A program made the translations under genes and the position numbers. DNA of 64,000 bases, from positions 56,544,627-56,608,626 of the forward strand of contig NC_077223.1 in assembly GCF_024763615.1 (NCBI RefSeq), given 5' to 3'. The DNA is from Phlebotomus papatasi (Eukaryota > Arthropoda > Insecta > Diptera > Psychodidae). Shown one piece after another: positions 37,701-47,556 of this stretch; position 1 is the stretch's first letter, and each line of letters opens with the position of its first letter. A model generated the notes under the pieces. The model saw nothing but the letters and a program-made list of their open reading frames with translations. It did not search any database and was not told the DNA's origin.

Positions 37701-39357
37701 AGAATTCTCATCAAATTGGCGATCTTTTGCACAATCCAATGCATTTAGAACACTGTATATAAGGCTCTTCCAGACAATTAAACTGGCATTTGGCATCAAA
37801 GATAGAATTATCCTGGAGAATCTTCGAGATATCTCCTCAGACCATGCAAATGAAATCTCTGACCAAGCCTCACTCTCACTTTTGCCAATCTTCTTGTGCT
37901 TCACGCAATCTTTTTCCGTGAGAATTTCCAAAAAAGCACCGTTTTCGTTGATTTTTTGCCTTTTGGTAGAAGGCTCAGGCTTTTTGAGCTTCCTCTTTAA
38001 TTTCTTCGGAAATTCCATTGTAATTACAGCAGAATGAATGGCCTCAAGCAATTTACTGAGACTCTTATCAAAACGACTCAATTTGTGAAATGTTTCCAGA
38101 CAAAAAGCAAAAAACTCACTAAAAATCTGCATGATTTCATCATTTTTTGGCAAGAAAAGAAATTTAAGGATTAGAAAAGGGAGATGATCGATAAAAATCA
38201 ATGGATTCAGCTGCATAGTTCGCAAAACAAGTATTAAACAATCTCCTGTGTTATTCTCTGCAAATTCCTCAACAATTTTCAGGAGAATCTCACGAATCTT
38301 TTGATAAAAATCCCCATGTCCAGAAGATAACTTGATATTGTAAGTCTTGAGTAGCATCAAGGTATGATTGATTCCCAACACAAGATCTGTAAATTCCATT
38401 TTTCCCGGAACAAAAACATCTCGGAAGAGGTAGTCAACGAAGATGGTGCACAGACCATTATTCCCATGGAAAGTAAATAAAAATCCTTCAATATTCATCA
38501 GTGAGACATGTAAACAGTCATCCTTGAACATTAGATAATTTTCAGGAACATCCAACACTTTGTCAGAAGTCTCAAAATGCGTTTTGTACCATTTTACTGA
38601 GTCATCACTGAAAAATATTTCCCGGATTACTCCAAAAAGGAATCTTTTGCAATCAATCTGAGACCTCATGAGAAAAATGACCAATTCTGTGAGTGGCTGA
38701 TGAATGTGTTCAAGATAAATCTTCCTGAAAGCCAAATTATTGGCTTGAAATTGTGCAAAAGTCTTAAGATTGTTCAGTAAATCATCAGTGATTCCTTTCT
38801 GTGACTCTTTCGTGGGGCATTTGCCTTCTAAAATGAGCCTCCAGGAAATCAAATACCTACGCATTAGCTTCCCATAAACCAAAACATTGCTGCTGAAGAA
38901 GCTTCCAAAGGAAGTATTCTCTGTGGTAGCCTTTAAAACCGACAATACCTTTATATCCAATTTTACTAAATTTTCCACAAGTGCCTCTATCAATTGAGAT
39001 TTTGTCTCTGATGTCACAGCCCCAATAGGGTGCTCAAGCTCTATAAACTCCCGAATTGTCTCCCACAAATTTACAAAATCCTCAGTATCCGGACTCAGAT
39101 TCTCTCCCAAGTGACATAAATCTGGCAATTTACTACAGAAATACCTGACTAATATCTCGTGCTTTGATAGATTTGGGTAGTCTATGGAATTCCAGACTTT
39201 AATGGATAACTTTAGCCGCCCCAAGTCATCCAAATGTGGTCTACTAAGCCAAGAGATTAGATCTGTAAATATGATTGAGGTTATATGTTTTTATATTGGA
39301 CAGGACTTATGAAAAAACAAATAGATTCTCACCTGCTTGTCCTTTCATTTTAGCCAT
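25629..39357 (-). CDS. URB2: URB2, ribosome biogenesis protein, four coding exons, 1336 aa
   Basis: URB2/Npa2 proteins act in the nucleolus in early 60S ribosomal subunit assembly. Exons, in gene order, are 39357-39333, 39262-35557, 34405-34288 and 25790-25629. They sum to 4011 nt, all in frame with GT-AG junctions. Most of the protein is leucine-rich and helical, with a basic stretch (PKKLKRKLKK) near residue 427 as a likely nuclear signal. Identification rests on the C-terminal domain: ILTQLAHKLE, RVAPFMLIFVINEMI, CYSLIAMCDANYGQF and DYTKYYKFQGK align in order with the end of human URB2 as I remember it. The start is the ATG at 39357; an unspliced reading would begin only at a non-ATG codon. 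Introns are 70, 1151 and 8497 nt, and the last two are transposon-filled. The large exon alone would stop at a TAA inside its own splice donor (gTAAgt). Confidence 0.9.
25791..25880. repeat. R2-type hairpin word next to URB2 exon 4
   Basis: The segment 25837-25875 carries tgacaaagcattccaggct and ctcgaactcgtga, a diverged version of the motif near 8142 and 62815. It abuts the MITE at 25881. Confidence 0.45.
25881..26316 (+). mobile_element. GTGCCAAATT-type MITE, copy B, 436 bp complete
   Basis: It has inverted ends tagggtaagtgtgccaaatt and aatttggcacacttacccta. The segment near 26020-26080 reads DKRDDVKKILEEFSQDKEL, a scrap of a pogo-like transposase N-terminus, then jumps to non-coding sequence. 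It sits 91 nt upstream of the last URB2 exon. Confidence 0.88.
26317..27010. other. URB2 intron 3 sequence, nothing recognised
   Basis: AT-rich with no clear repeat or coding segment. Confidence 0.35.
27011..27174 (+). pseudogene. Orphan pogo-like helix-turn-helix relic
   Basis: From ATG 27011 the frame reads ILKDVLETAISEEGLKNVLD and then, after a frameshift near 27103, TTAKYGVSRITLNDKLSGRH. This is the typical first helix-turn-helix of pogo-type transposases. No ends or catalytic part were found around it. Confidence 0.65.
27219..27365. mobile_element. 147-bp TTAA-flanked piggyBac-like MITE
   Basis: It starts TTAACTCTTTAAGGACGA and ends tcgtccttaaaggg then TTAA. The left subterminal dyad is gggtcacccgtgaccc. 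It is the shortest member of the family at 2535-3058. Confidence 0.8.
27366..27794. other. URB2 intron 3 sequence, nothing recognised
   Basis: No gene, repeat copy or RNA recognised. Confidence 0.35.
27795..29030 (-). repeat. Dispersed repeat family R1, long copy
   Basis: It is the reverse-complement match of 1-840 over its left part, and 28590-28800 matches the tandem units near 9950-10330. It ends with a hairpin, ggtgagattgttaagaatct followed by cacc. A (ggcc)n run lies near 28871. The word taggtgagattcttaac occurs, inverted, at both ends. Confidence 0.6.
29131..30053 (+). mobile_element. TIR element, 923 bp, end TAGGGTGGAATCACC
   Basis: The left end reads tagggtggaatcaccagttc followed by tcgcca. 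The right end, inverted, reads agggtggaataaccggctat followed by cgcca. The words gagaagtggt and cgccacttct recur inside. No transposase was recognised. Confidence 0.75.
30078..30925 (-). mobile_element. Inverted partial copy of the element 29131-30053
   Basis: The reverse complement matches roughly 29215-29985 with moderate divergence, making a large inverted repeat with a short centre. It lacks both TIRs. It is interrupted by the MITE at 30341-30484. Confidence 0.75.
30341..30484. mobile_element. About 144-bp MITE, end GCACAATAACTTTTGTTT, copy 1
   Basis: The inverted ends are gcacaataacttttgttt and aaacaaaagttattgtgc, with a central agatctagatct. The sister copy at 59861-60004 is in the opposite orientation. 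Comparison with 29690-29720 shows the uninterrupted target. Confidence 0.85.
30926..32261. repeat. Intron stretch with poly(C) run and repeat fragments
   Basis: There is a run of about 22 C near 30998-31019. It is followed by gtccgtctgtccgtccgg near 31115 and aacggtaagagatagcgact near 31157, words also found in R1/R2. From 31400 to 32260 I recognise nothing. Confidence 0.4.
32262..32599. mobile_element. 338-bp MITE, end CTCTTCGTTATCCGG
   Basis: The ends are acactcgactcttcgttatc followed by cgg and, inverted, acacggctcttcgttatccg, flanked by TA. At the right end the 15-bp unit gccggataacgaagt is repeated three times, but the left end has it once. Confidence 0.8.
32600..34027. repeat. Intron stretch with GGAAGTGC and AACCGGT repeats
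   Basis: Near 32962-33000 short units of gaagtgcatgaagtgcagg type follow each other. Segment 33475-33650 has several aaccggt and aatcggttcaaatcg words shared with 18806-19000. The word gacgctttgcca near 33990 is the inverse of the ggcaaagcgtcc motif of R2. No gene recognised; the ORF 33136-33417 lies in repeat. Confidence 0.45.
34028..34265 (-). mobile_element. 238-bp CAGTAGACT MITE, copy 2
   Basis: The same length as the copy at 17560-17797 and in the opposite orientation, with TA on each side. It lies 22 nt below URB2 exon 3. The right inverted end has a one-base change (gtatactg for gtctactg). Confidence 0.85.
34288..34405 (-). CDS. URB2: URB2 exon 3 (118 nt)
   Basis: Acceptor ggctttcag ends at 34406 and donor gtaagt begins at 34287. 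The first g completes the leucine codon; 39 codons follow (MIAFMASKNKKSKRVAPFML and on). The content fits the URB2 C-terminal domain exactly where exon 2 leaves off. Confidence 0.88.
34467..35541 (-). mobile_element. CTCATAATTTT-type pogo-like element in URB2 intron 2
   Basis: The inverted ends are tagggtaagggctcataatt and aattatgagcctttccccta, flanked by TA. On the minus strand near 35000-34740 it keeps a broken transposase start (YERDVARKALKG, then shifted frames). Sister copies lie at 45142-46213 and 56988-58014. Removing it leaves about 76 nt of intron. Confidence 0.88.
35557..39262 (-). CDS. URB2: URB2 exon 2 (main exon)
   Basis: 3706 nt in one open frame, entered after tttacag at 39263-39269 and left at gtaagt from 35556. 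It completes a split aspartate codon with exon 1 and leaves tt of a leucine codon for exon 3. Confidence 0.92.
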
Positions 39358-39622
39358 TTATTGATTCACACATGAGGTACTTTTTTCATAATTTCAATAT
39401 AATTTAACAATATTTTGTTCGGAATTCTTATCAAAAACAAACGCGCTAGCAAAAAGAAAAACACATGTGAAGTCAACAATAAAACACGCACACTAATGCC
39501 TAGTGCCACCTAGTGGAAAACACAATATTTTTTGAATATTCGCCATCGTCGATTGCCAATTTCGCTCTTATTGCTGAATTTAGCCTTTTAGAATTTAAAA
39601 CTCGGATAAAATAACGATATTT
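39358..39622 (-). promoter_or_regulatory. URB2 upstream region
   Basis: The 265 bp upstream of the URB2 start are not repeat, until the element at 39623. No TATA box or other motif can be called with confidence. The promoter is inferred only from position. Confidence 0.35.
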
Positions 39623-40328
39623 CGTCAGTTAAATCAGCATTTATCGTAACTTCATTTTTGCAATTTTGAGATATATATTTCGAATCGGCATAATTTTGTT
39701 TATTAAATCTACTTGAGAAAAAGGAACCTTTATAAGCCCAAGCCCATTAAAAATTATTTTAAACAAAAATTATCGTAAGTGCCCTTAATTAAGAAAAATT
39801 TATCAGAATTTGTCGCAACTTCCATTTTTGGGGAAGTTACGACAAATTTCCATACAAAATTTTCTCTAATCAGCATTTGCCGTAACTTCTTTTGTTCGTT
39901 TGCGTGGCTTGTAATTTGCAGCAAAAATGTAAAATATAAATCGTTAATAAACTTTTCCAAATATCCAAAGACAGTGCTAATCATGCGATATTAAATCATT
40001 TTAATTCAATATTTGTAAGAAAAAATTGGTATATGTTCCCTGTCCGTCTGTCTAATTCAAAACAAAACAAGCGATGCGGCGCACAAAATTTATTAAATAA
40101 AATTTATGAAATAAAAGCTTTTAGGGACATGGACCACAGTTTAATTGACTAATTTAGTAAAATAAAGGCACTCATTATCACTAGAGTAATTAAAATTGAT
40201 ATTATATAATGTGTTTTTGAAAATTGTCGTATCTCCATACATTAGAAGTTACGGCTTTATAAACGATGCAAGTTACGATAAAATATTATTGTGTTTCTTC
40301 TAAAACTAACATCTCAATATCTCAGCTT

Positions 40329-42320
40329 TTAACTCTTTCGCGTCATTAGGGTCATATATGACCCGCTGAAAAAACAATTTCTTTTGACTATTTACATTAA
40401 TAGAAATCTATCGGTTTGTGCACGACATCATAATAGAAGGATGTAAGATTCTTGGCTAATTTTCTCAAGACTCCAGATATTCAGGAAAAGAAAATATTTG
40501 AGATCAAAAATCACGAATTTCGAACTTTGTGAAATGACTTTTCTTTTTCAAAATTTTTTATATTCATTTATTTTTTTCAGCAAAAAGTTCTTTAGAAATA
40601 CAAAATAGAATATCCAAAGATTGTATATTGCATATTTTGATATAATAAATTACTCTCAATTTTCCAGAAAAGCGCGTAGAATTTTCCGGGTCATATATGA
40701 CCCTATAGTCCCCAAGGGTAACAGTGTTTTCGTCCCAAACCTGCAGCGAAATGTAGTTGGGACATTGTTTTTCTTTGTGAAATGCAGGTGGGACATCTTG
40801 CTCCTGGACATTTCATCTTATATCTGATGAATTATAACATATTTTGCAATATTTTAGAGTATTCTGCAAGCGTCTCATATTGTGTGTGAATAAATATGTG
40901 GATAAGTTTATTTTTGCCAAATACCACTCAAAATATTGTGACAGTGACTGTTCAAGGGATTACCAGGAAGATTCCTTGAACACCAGGAGTACAGTGTTCA
41001 TCAAGACAATCCAGTTTGCCATGGTTTTGGCCAAATTAGTAACTTCAAGCAAAAAAAAAACTCTTAAAAAGCCCGTGATATAGATTTTGAAAATGGTAAA
41101 TACACTTCCCTTGAGGACAACAGGGTCATATATGACCCGGGGTTTTTCCGAGTTTTCACGCAATGGAAAATTTTTTTCCTCTCTGAACTATTATATTTAA
41201 TCATAAAGCATTAGGAAAAACTCAATTTTGCATGAATTCATCTGCTGAATAAAAGTGGGACGCGAAAGAGTTAACTCTTTCGCGTCACACTTTTATTCAG
41301 CGAGTGAATTCATGTAAAATTGAGTTTTTCCTAATGCTTTATGATCAAATATAATAGTTCTGAGAGGAATAAAAATTCCATTGCGTGAAAACTCGGAAAA
41401 ACTCTGGGTCATATATGACCCTATTGTCGGCAAGGGAAGTATACATACTATTTTCAAAATCTATATCACAGGCTTTCTAAAAGTTTTTTTTTTGCTTGAA
41501 ATTATTAATTTGGCCAAAACCATGGGAACTGGATTGTCTTGATGAACACTGTACTCCTGGCGTTCAAGGAATCTTCCTGGTAATCCCTTGAACAGTCACT
41601 GTCACAATATTTTGAGTGGTATTTGGCAAAAAATAAACTTATCCACATATTTATTCACACACAATACAATTGCACAATATGAAACGCTAGCAGAGTACTC
41701 TAAAATATTGCAAAATATGTTATAATTCATCAGATATAAGATGAAATGTCCAGGAGCAAGATATTTTCCTTCTGGATTTCACAAAGAAAAACAATGTCCC
41801 AACTGTCCCAACTACATTGTTGGCACGAAAACACTTTCATAAACTTTTCCCTTGCCGACAATAGGATCATATGTGGAACTCAGAGGCAAAATGACACATA
41901 TCCTATGGCTAAACCATAGGATACGTGTCATTTTGCCTCTGAGCTCCACGCTCCACCTATATGACCCGGAAAATTCTACGCGCTTTTCTGGAAAATTGAG
42001 AGTAGTTTATTATATCAAAATATGCAATATACAACCTTTGGATATACCATTTTGTGTTTCTAAAGAACTTTTTGCTGAAAGAAATAAATGAATATAAAAA
42101 ATTTTGAAAAAGAAAAGTCATTTCACAAAGTTCGAAATTCGTGACTTTGATCTCAAATATTTTCTTTTCCTGAATATCTAGAGTCTTGAGAAAATTCGCC
42201 AAGAATCTTACATCCTTTTATTATGATGTCGTGCACAAACAGATAGATTTCAATTAATGTAAATAGTCAAAAAAAAATTTCCCCAGGTCATATGTGACCC
42301 TAATGACGTGAAAGAGTTAA
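40329..42320. mobile_element. Head-to-head pair of TTAA elements, 2 kb palindrome
   Basis: Left element 40329-41274 and right element 41271-42320 each start and end with TTAA plus ctctttcgcgtc or its inverse. The right one is inverted, and they share one TTAA at 41271-41274. The parts I compared are nearly identical (about 95%), so the pair is young or kept similar. The dyad gggtcatatatgaccc recurs inside. No transposase was recognised; frames such as 40960-41163 are non-conserved. Confidence 0.85.
41873..41949. mobile_element. 77-bp hairpin insertion in the right arm
   Basis: The arms gtggaactcagaggcaaaat and its inverse continue for 36 nt with two mismatches. It splits one copy of the gggtcatatatgaccc dyad; the left arm of the big palindrome has no such insert. 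Confidence 0.85.
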
Positions 42321-42498
42321 ATCATTTTATAAAGATTTTCTCAAATTAACTTACAGTTTATTAGTGCCACTTTTATTATTTTAATTCAAAAGTATCGCAT
42401 TCGGGGCTAATTTTTAAGAAAAATAATGCTGAACTGAAAATTTCGTCTCCTGAAAAGTTGTCAAAAGTAAGTTACGACAAATGCTGATTTAACTGACG

Positions 42499-42738
42499 AC
42501 ATGATTCCTTGTTCTAGTTGTGCTTCCTCGATACCAGCCGCATTTCCTTATATTTCCTTGTTTCCAGCCATGTTTCTCACGAAAGAGTCCAGATCCAGAA
42601 AGACGTTGTGTGTTATGTCCGAGAGGTCTGAGATGTAACTTAAAACAGCATTGGAAGAAGTTCTGCTCTGAAGACAAAACAATGTTTACAAAACCATAAA
42701 TGTTTTGTGGAGAATTTTCCGACGATTGATTCACGTAT
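42499..42738. other. Short intergenic stretch, nothing recognised
   Basis: The minus-strand frame 42489-42734 shows no known domain. A plus-strand frame has several cysteines but no motif I can name. Confidence 0.3.
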
Positions 42739-43142
42739 ACTCAGTCCCGGCATTAAGTCCTTATTAAGTCCGGGATTATGCACCTGACGGAATTATGCAC
42801 ATACAATTATGCAAGTTTGCCTGCCATTGGGAGTTAATTTATGAAATCATTTTTGAAATACGCCTGAATGTATACTAAGTTGCGACGCGGGAATTTTGAA
42901 AACAGTGTGCTTCTTTTCAGAATAAAACTTTAATTTCTTTTATTAATAAAAGAAATTACAGTTTTATTCTGAAAAAGTAACAAAATATTTTCAAATTTCC
43001 TGCGTCGCTAAATAGTATACATTTAGGCGTATTTCAAAAATGATTTCATAAATTTACTCCCAAGGATAGACAAATTTGCATAATGTATGTGCATAATTCC
43101 GTCAGGTGCATAATCCCAAAGGACTTAATGCCGTGACTGAGT
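42739..43142. mobile_element. Foldback MITE, 404 bp with arms of about 190 bp
   Basis: It starts actcagtcccggcattaagt and ends with its near inverse. The two halves pair through tttcttttattaataaaaga at the centre near 42952. Confidence 0.85.
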
Positions 43143-44510
43143 GTAGTGAGCATAACAAGCGCTAAACAAAATTTCAAAATAATTTTCTGAGCATAAAAAG
43201 TCCAACATGACGGCTTTCTCCTATCATAATCACAGAATTTGAGAAATGTCTTTAATCCATTTGAATTTAAATTAAAAACAAGAATTATTCAGCATTTCAG
43301 GTTTTATTATGTACGAAAAATTATGCTCTAGGTTAAAATGATAAATAGTCATTACATAAAGTTACCATATTTTGTACAAATGAAAAAAAATAATAACTTT
43401 TCAAAAGTGTATCCCAATAATAAAAAGGTAAGTATACCAATTCTTGATATAGTATAATGATTTTGTAATAATATAATATATTTCTTTTTCTTATCTTTTG
43501 TATGTGCAATTTCTACGAGATATTTTCATCATTGTTTTTTTTTTGTTAAAAATATTGTTGTCTGTTGCAGAGTGTCTTTTTCTCAATGATCTGTTGCAAG
43601 AAATATACCTCAATTTTGTTTTACTTCTCTCTATTTTAATATTAATATTTAAAAGTAATATCTAATCTTTTTTATTTGTAAAAAAGAACCTATATATGAC
43701 TTAAAAAATTTCTTCATTCAGTCTATACAGCAATTTATCATGTTTTACATCTAAAAATTCTACCAATGTGGACTAAAATATATTTTTGCAATTTGATTTC
43801 TTTTGGTTTAGAGACAATTTTTCTTTGTCTTAAAAAATGGAATCGCAAATTTCATATGCCAAAATAGTGTGACAGTAAGATTATAATGTCAAATATACCA
43901 CAATAATTTCTTCTCATTTCTAATTAATTTGTAGGCTCTCTTAAATATTTTTATTCCTTCTGTTGATACTCTTTCAAAAATTGCAACTATTTTTACAAAT
44001 TGTGTGATTTATTAAAATCTATTTTACACTTATTCCATTTAATAATAATAATTAGCTGATTTCTGTATTGGATAAAAATAATTATGCTACATGCAATGGA
44101 TATTCACTTAAAAAAAAAGAAAAAAAGAAAGAAAATTGGAATTTATCAAAGATTCACATTTTGTTTTTAATTGCTCATGAAAATTTGATTTTTTTTATTA
44201 TAAATATTGGCAGTTTATTGATTGAAAACTTTTTTCTTGATATTTTCCATGTTAAAATTTATACTCGGATATCTAATGTGTTCTATTTTTCTTTTAATAA
44301 AAGTGAGGTAGATGATTTTACTTGAAAGATATATAATCCAATTTTTTCTCATAAAAATCGCATTATTTCTCTCGGAGGGTTCTTTATACATTTGAAGTTA
44401 GAGAATATTTAAATAAAAAAAGTGCTTAAGGGGCAGTGAATCACCTTTGAAATAGGACATCTATAAAATTGAAGCTTTTAATGTTCGATCTCAACTTCCA
44501 ACTTATTATA
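43143..44510. other. AT-rich intergenic stretch, nothing recognised
   Basis: Very A/T-rich. The frame 44068-44325 is low-complexity. No repeat partner in this window. Confidence 0.4.
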
Positions 44511-45032
44511 TTATAGAAAAAAAAGATTTTGTAAAATTGTTCGTAAATGTTTGTGAAATTCTATGGCAGACTTATGAAATGCTCGTGAATCGTATAACCC
44601 ACAAACACGTTCGTAAAATGTTGTACTTTTTTCACAAATATTGTTGGTAAAATGATCGTTTGACGAACATTTTTTATACTTTTACAAACATTTGTTCGTA
44701 AATGTTCGTAAACACACAAAAAATGTTCGTAAAACTTTGTCATTTGTTTGTATTTGTTCGTAAATTTTCGTTTGTCTGGCAAAAATTTACGAACAAATGA
44801 CTAAATTTTACGAACATTTTTTTGTGTGTTTACGAACATTTACGAACAAATGTTTGTAAAAGTACAAAAAATGTTCGTCAAACGATCATTTTACCAACAA
44901 TGTTTGTGAAAAAAGTACAAAATTTTACAAACTTGTTTGTGGGTTATACAATTCACGAGCATTTCGTAACTCCCCCATAGGATTTCACAAACATTTACGA
45001 ACAATTTTACAAAATATTTTTTTCTGTGTATA
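44511..45032. mobile_element. Foldback element with TTTACGAACA subrepeats, 520 bp
   Basis: The two 250-bp arms pair around a centre near 44772. The words tttacgaacatt, acgaacaaat and gttcgtaaatg occur many times in both arms. The ORF 44561-44782 is an artefact of the palindrome. Confidence 0.82.
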
Positions 45033-45141
45033 ATATTATATGTAGTCACAATTCCATTTAAAAATTTTGTAGGTACCTCAATTCAAAGGTGTCGCACTTC
45101 CTCCTATGCGACACAAAATGTGAATTCTAAAATAATTTACA

Positions 45142-46213
45142 TAGGGGAAGTGCTTATAATTTTGGACAGTCTGCATATAAGCATCGATATCCTAAGTTTG
45201 AAGTGCCATATTTTCAATACTAATTGACTTTTCTTGTTACTCTCTTTTCAGAAGGATTGTTTAGAAACTTGGCAAGCTATTTATCATCTCATTTTTACTA
45301 AAATTAGTTTTAATACGTTTAAAAATGAATTGATATGTAGAGGTGAATTTGACTCTTATTTTGGACAACTTGGTTATTAATTTTTACAACTTGTCTGTAA
45401 ATTTGGACAGATAATCCGCCTCAACAGGATGCCCATTGTTCTTCATTTTATGAACCAATCTTACCAAGTCCTCTTCCTGGTCATGTATGGGAAACGTGGA
45501 ATGTCACAAGAAGCCCAGAAACTTTCCATATCATTCATTAAAGTGAGTTGACTTCGGTACTCCAAGTACGTGCGGATTCGCTCATTCCCTGCCCTTTCCG
45601 GGAGCCTTTCAAGGCATTTCTCGCTACATCTCTTTCGTAGAGATGATGCTCCTTTGTTTCTCCAGGCATTTGTCCAACCTAGTCATCAGAAAAGCTAAAA
45701 CTTCACGAAATTTCGTGAGAAAAACACCTGTCCAAAATAAGAATCATCACCTCACTGGTGAATGTCTTAAAAAATTTCCCATTTTTCACACGAAAAATAT
45801 AATTCACAAGGCAAATCTCACTTCAGGTCAAATGTACAAATCATCAGTAACGTGAATCAACACAATATTCAATGAATATTCAATAATATCACTCAAAAAC
45901 AGCGAACAAACTTTGTTAGTACTTCACCAAAACTAAATAAGACTGAAGTAAGCCACGAAGTTCTGTCATATTTCTCGTAAGCAATTGCTCACACTGAATT
46001 TTCAACAAAGCAATTTCAACTCAAATCATATTCAAATTTTAACGTATTTAGTGTTAAAATATTCCAAAAAGAACAAATATTTAGATAGAATTCATTATTC
46101 ATCAAATATTGGAATAAAAATCCATCATTTTAATCAATTTATTTTTAGTGTCCAATGTTATCCTCAAAGTGTCCAAAATAAGAAACTGGACAAAATTAGA
46201 AGCATTTCCCCTA
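45142..46213 (-). mobile_element. CTCATAATTTT-type pogo-like element, copy 2
   Basis: The ends are taggggaagtgcttataatt and, inverted, taggggaaatgcttctaatt. Nearly full-length match to 34467-35541 in the same orientation, with the same broken minus-strand transposase start near 45670-45410. Confidence 0.87.
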
Positions 46214-46283
46214 GACATCAGTTTTTTTTTTAATATTCCAATTCGTTGATAAAGAAAGAATAAATGTCCTGACTTTCACCATA

Positions 46284-47084
46284 TAGTAAAGCGAGGTAAT
46301 TCCGATGCTTTTCATAGAGTGTGACTTTAACGCTTGTTTTTGGACTGATGAAATATTTTTTCCCCATTCCAAATCAACAGAATTGTTCTTTGTTTCATTT
46401 AGAATCATGATAGAAAAAGAATTTTAGCAATAATATCGAAGAAAATTAATAAAATTACGATAATATTAATATATGCGCAAGAACCTTACTGCGATGCTTT
46501 TTTCTAACTCCGTTGAATTGGATCAAACTCGGATGCTCATTTTAAGGAAAAGTTTATTGCATAACAATGAGAAGATATTATGTCAAAAACATTTTTTTAA
46601 AGTTTTATTTCATCAATTCACATTCCTGACTTTGACCCTCTTCTTCTGGCGCCGTTTTGGAATTTCTCCTGGCCAAATATGATGAATTATTATTATATCA
46701 TTAATATACTTTTACTCACCTTGTAGATCAGTAACTACATTAATTTTTATTAATAATTTTGATTAAAAATAATATTTCATAATAAATAAAAACCAATGAA
46801 CGTTTTCCACCGAAGAGCTGTCAATAGCAAAATTTTCTCATAAATGAAATTTTTAGTACACAACCCAGCTGACCCGAGTTTGAAAAATATTTGTTTCACT
46901 CACTTATTATACCGATAAAAATATAATTTTTGGTTTTTCTTAAAGTAGAATAGTTATATTATGTTACTGCAGTGATCAATTATGGAAATAAAAATATAAA
47001 TTATATTTTAAGTGGATTTAACGGAGTTAAATCTTTCGCGGCATCCGAGTTTTGCAATCGTCGGAGTTACATGACCTTACTATA
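46284..47084 (-). mobile_element. 801-bp deletion derivative of the pogo-like element at 19262
   Basis: The ends match 19262-21455. The inside keeps only a 60-bp segment (about 46622-46680) that equals transposase-coding 19915-19975, between the two non-coding flanks. It therefore arose by two internal deletions from a transposase-bearing copy. Confidence 0.87.
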
Positions 47085-47556
47085 TAACCTATTAAAATTG
47101 ACCGTTCTCGTAATATTTTTCTTGTTTCTTCGTTTTTTTTCATAAGATCGTGTGACTATTCATAATTACCGAGTTAATTATTGAAAAATGATTGATAATT
47201 TTGATATAATTGGGGTATTTCTCGAAAAAACTTCTAAAAACTAAATTTGATGTTTTTTTAGTTTTTTTCTGTGACTACACACTAGAAGCAATTTTCGTCA
47301 AAAATTGCCTTTTTTAAAAAAAAAAAAAACTCTGACGTTTCTGCCTACAAGGATAGGGGAAATTTTCTTTAAAAAGGATTTTTTTTTCTTCAAAGAAATC
47401 ACTTCTAGTGTGTAGAAGCCTTTAAAGACAAAAGGAAAACATCTCATTTTTATCTTTAATTTGGGAATATTTTTTAAGTAGGTTAGGTTCAAATACTCCA
47501 AATGGTTATTATTTTTCTTTTCGCTTGAAATTTCTCAAAGACAAAGGTCAAACCTA
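47085..47556. repeat. Intergenic stretch with a small inverted repeat
   Basis: The words ctacacactagaag (near 47273) and cttctagtgtgtag (near 47402) pair and may bound a 145-bp MITE. Nothing else recognised. Confidence 0.45.

Larger units (their letters stand above)
39623..42498. mobile_element. Outer TIR element hosting a palindromic insertion
   Basis: The left end reads cgtcagttaaatcagcattt followed by atcgtaactt. The right end is its inverse with one or two changes. The internal words cgtaacttc and cgacaaat repeat the end motif. The palindrome 40329-42320 was inserted in it. Confidence 0.75.

Noticed and set aside
35553..39233. URB2 as a single 1226-codon ORF
   Set aside because: That frame starts at a TTG, stops inside a splice donor, and lacks conserved C-terminal residues that lie in frame in two downstream exons.
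40621..41163. ORFs inside the TTAA palindrome
   Set aside because: Short, not preserved between the two near-identical arms, and no transposase motifs.
42489..42734. Possible cysteine-rich transposase end next to the outer element
   Set aside because: The cysteine spacing does not match a piggyBac-type or other motif I can name, and the frame is short.
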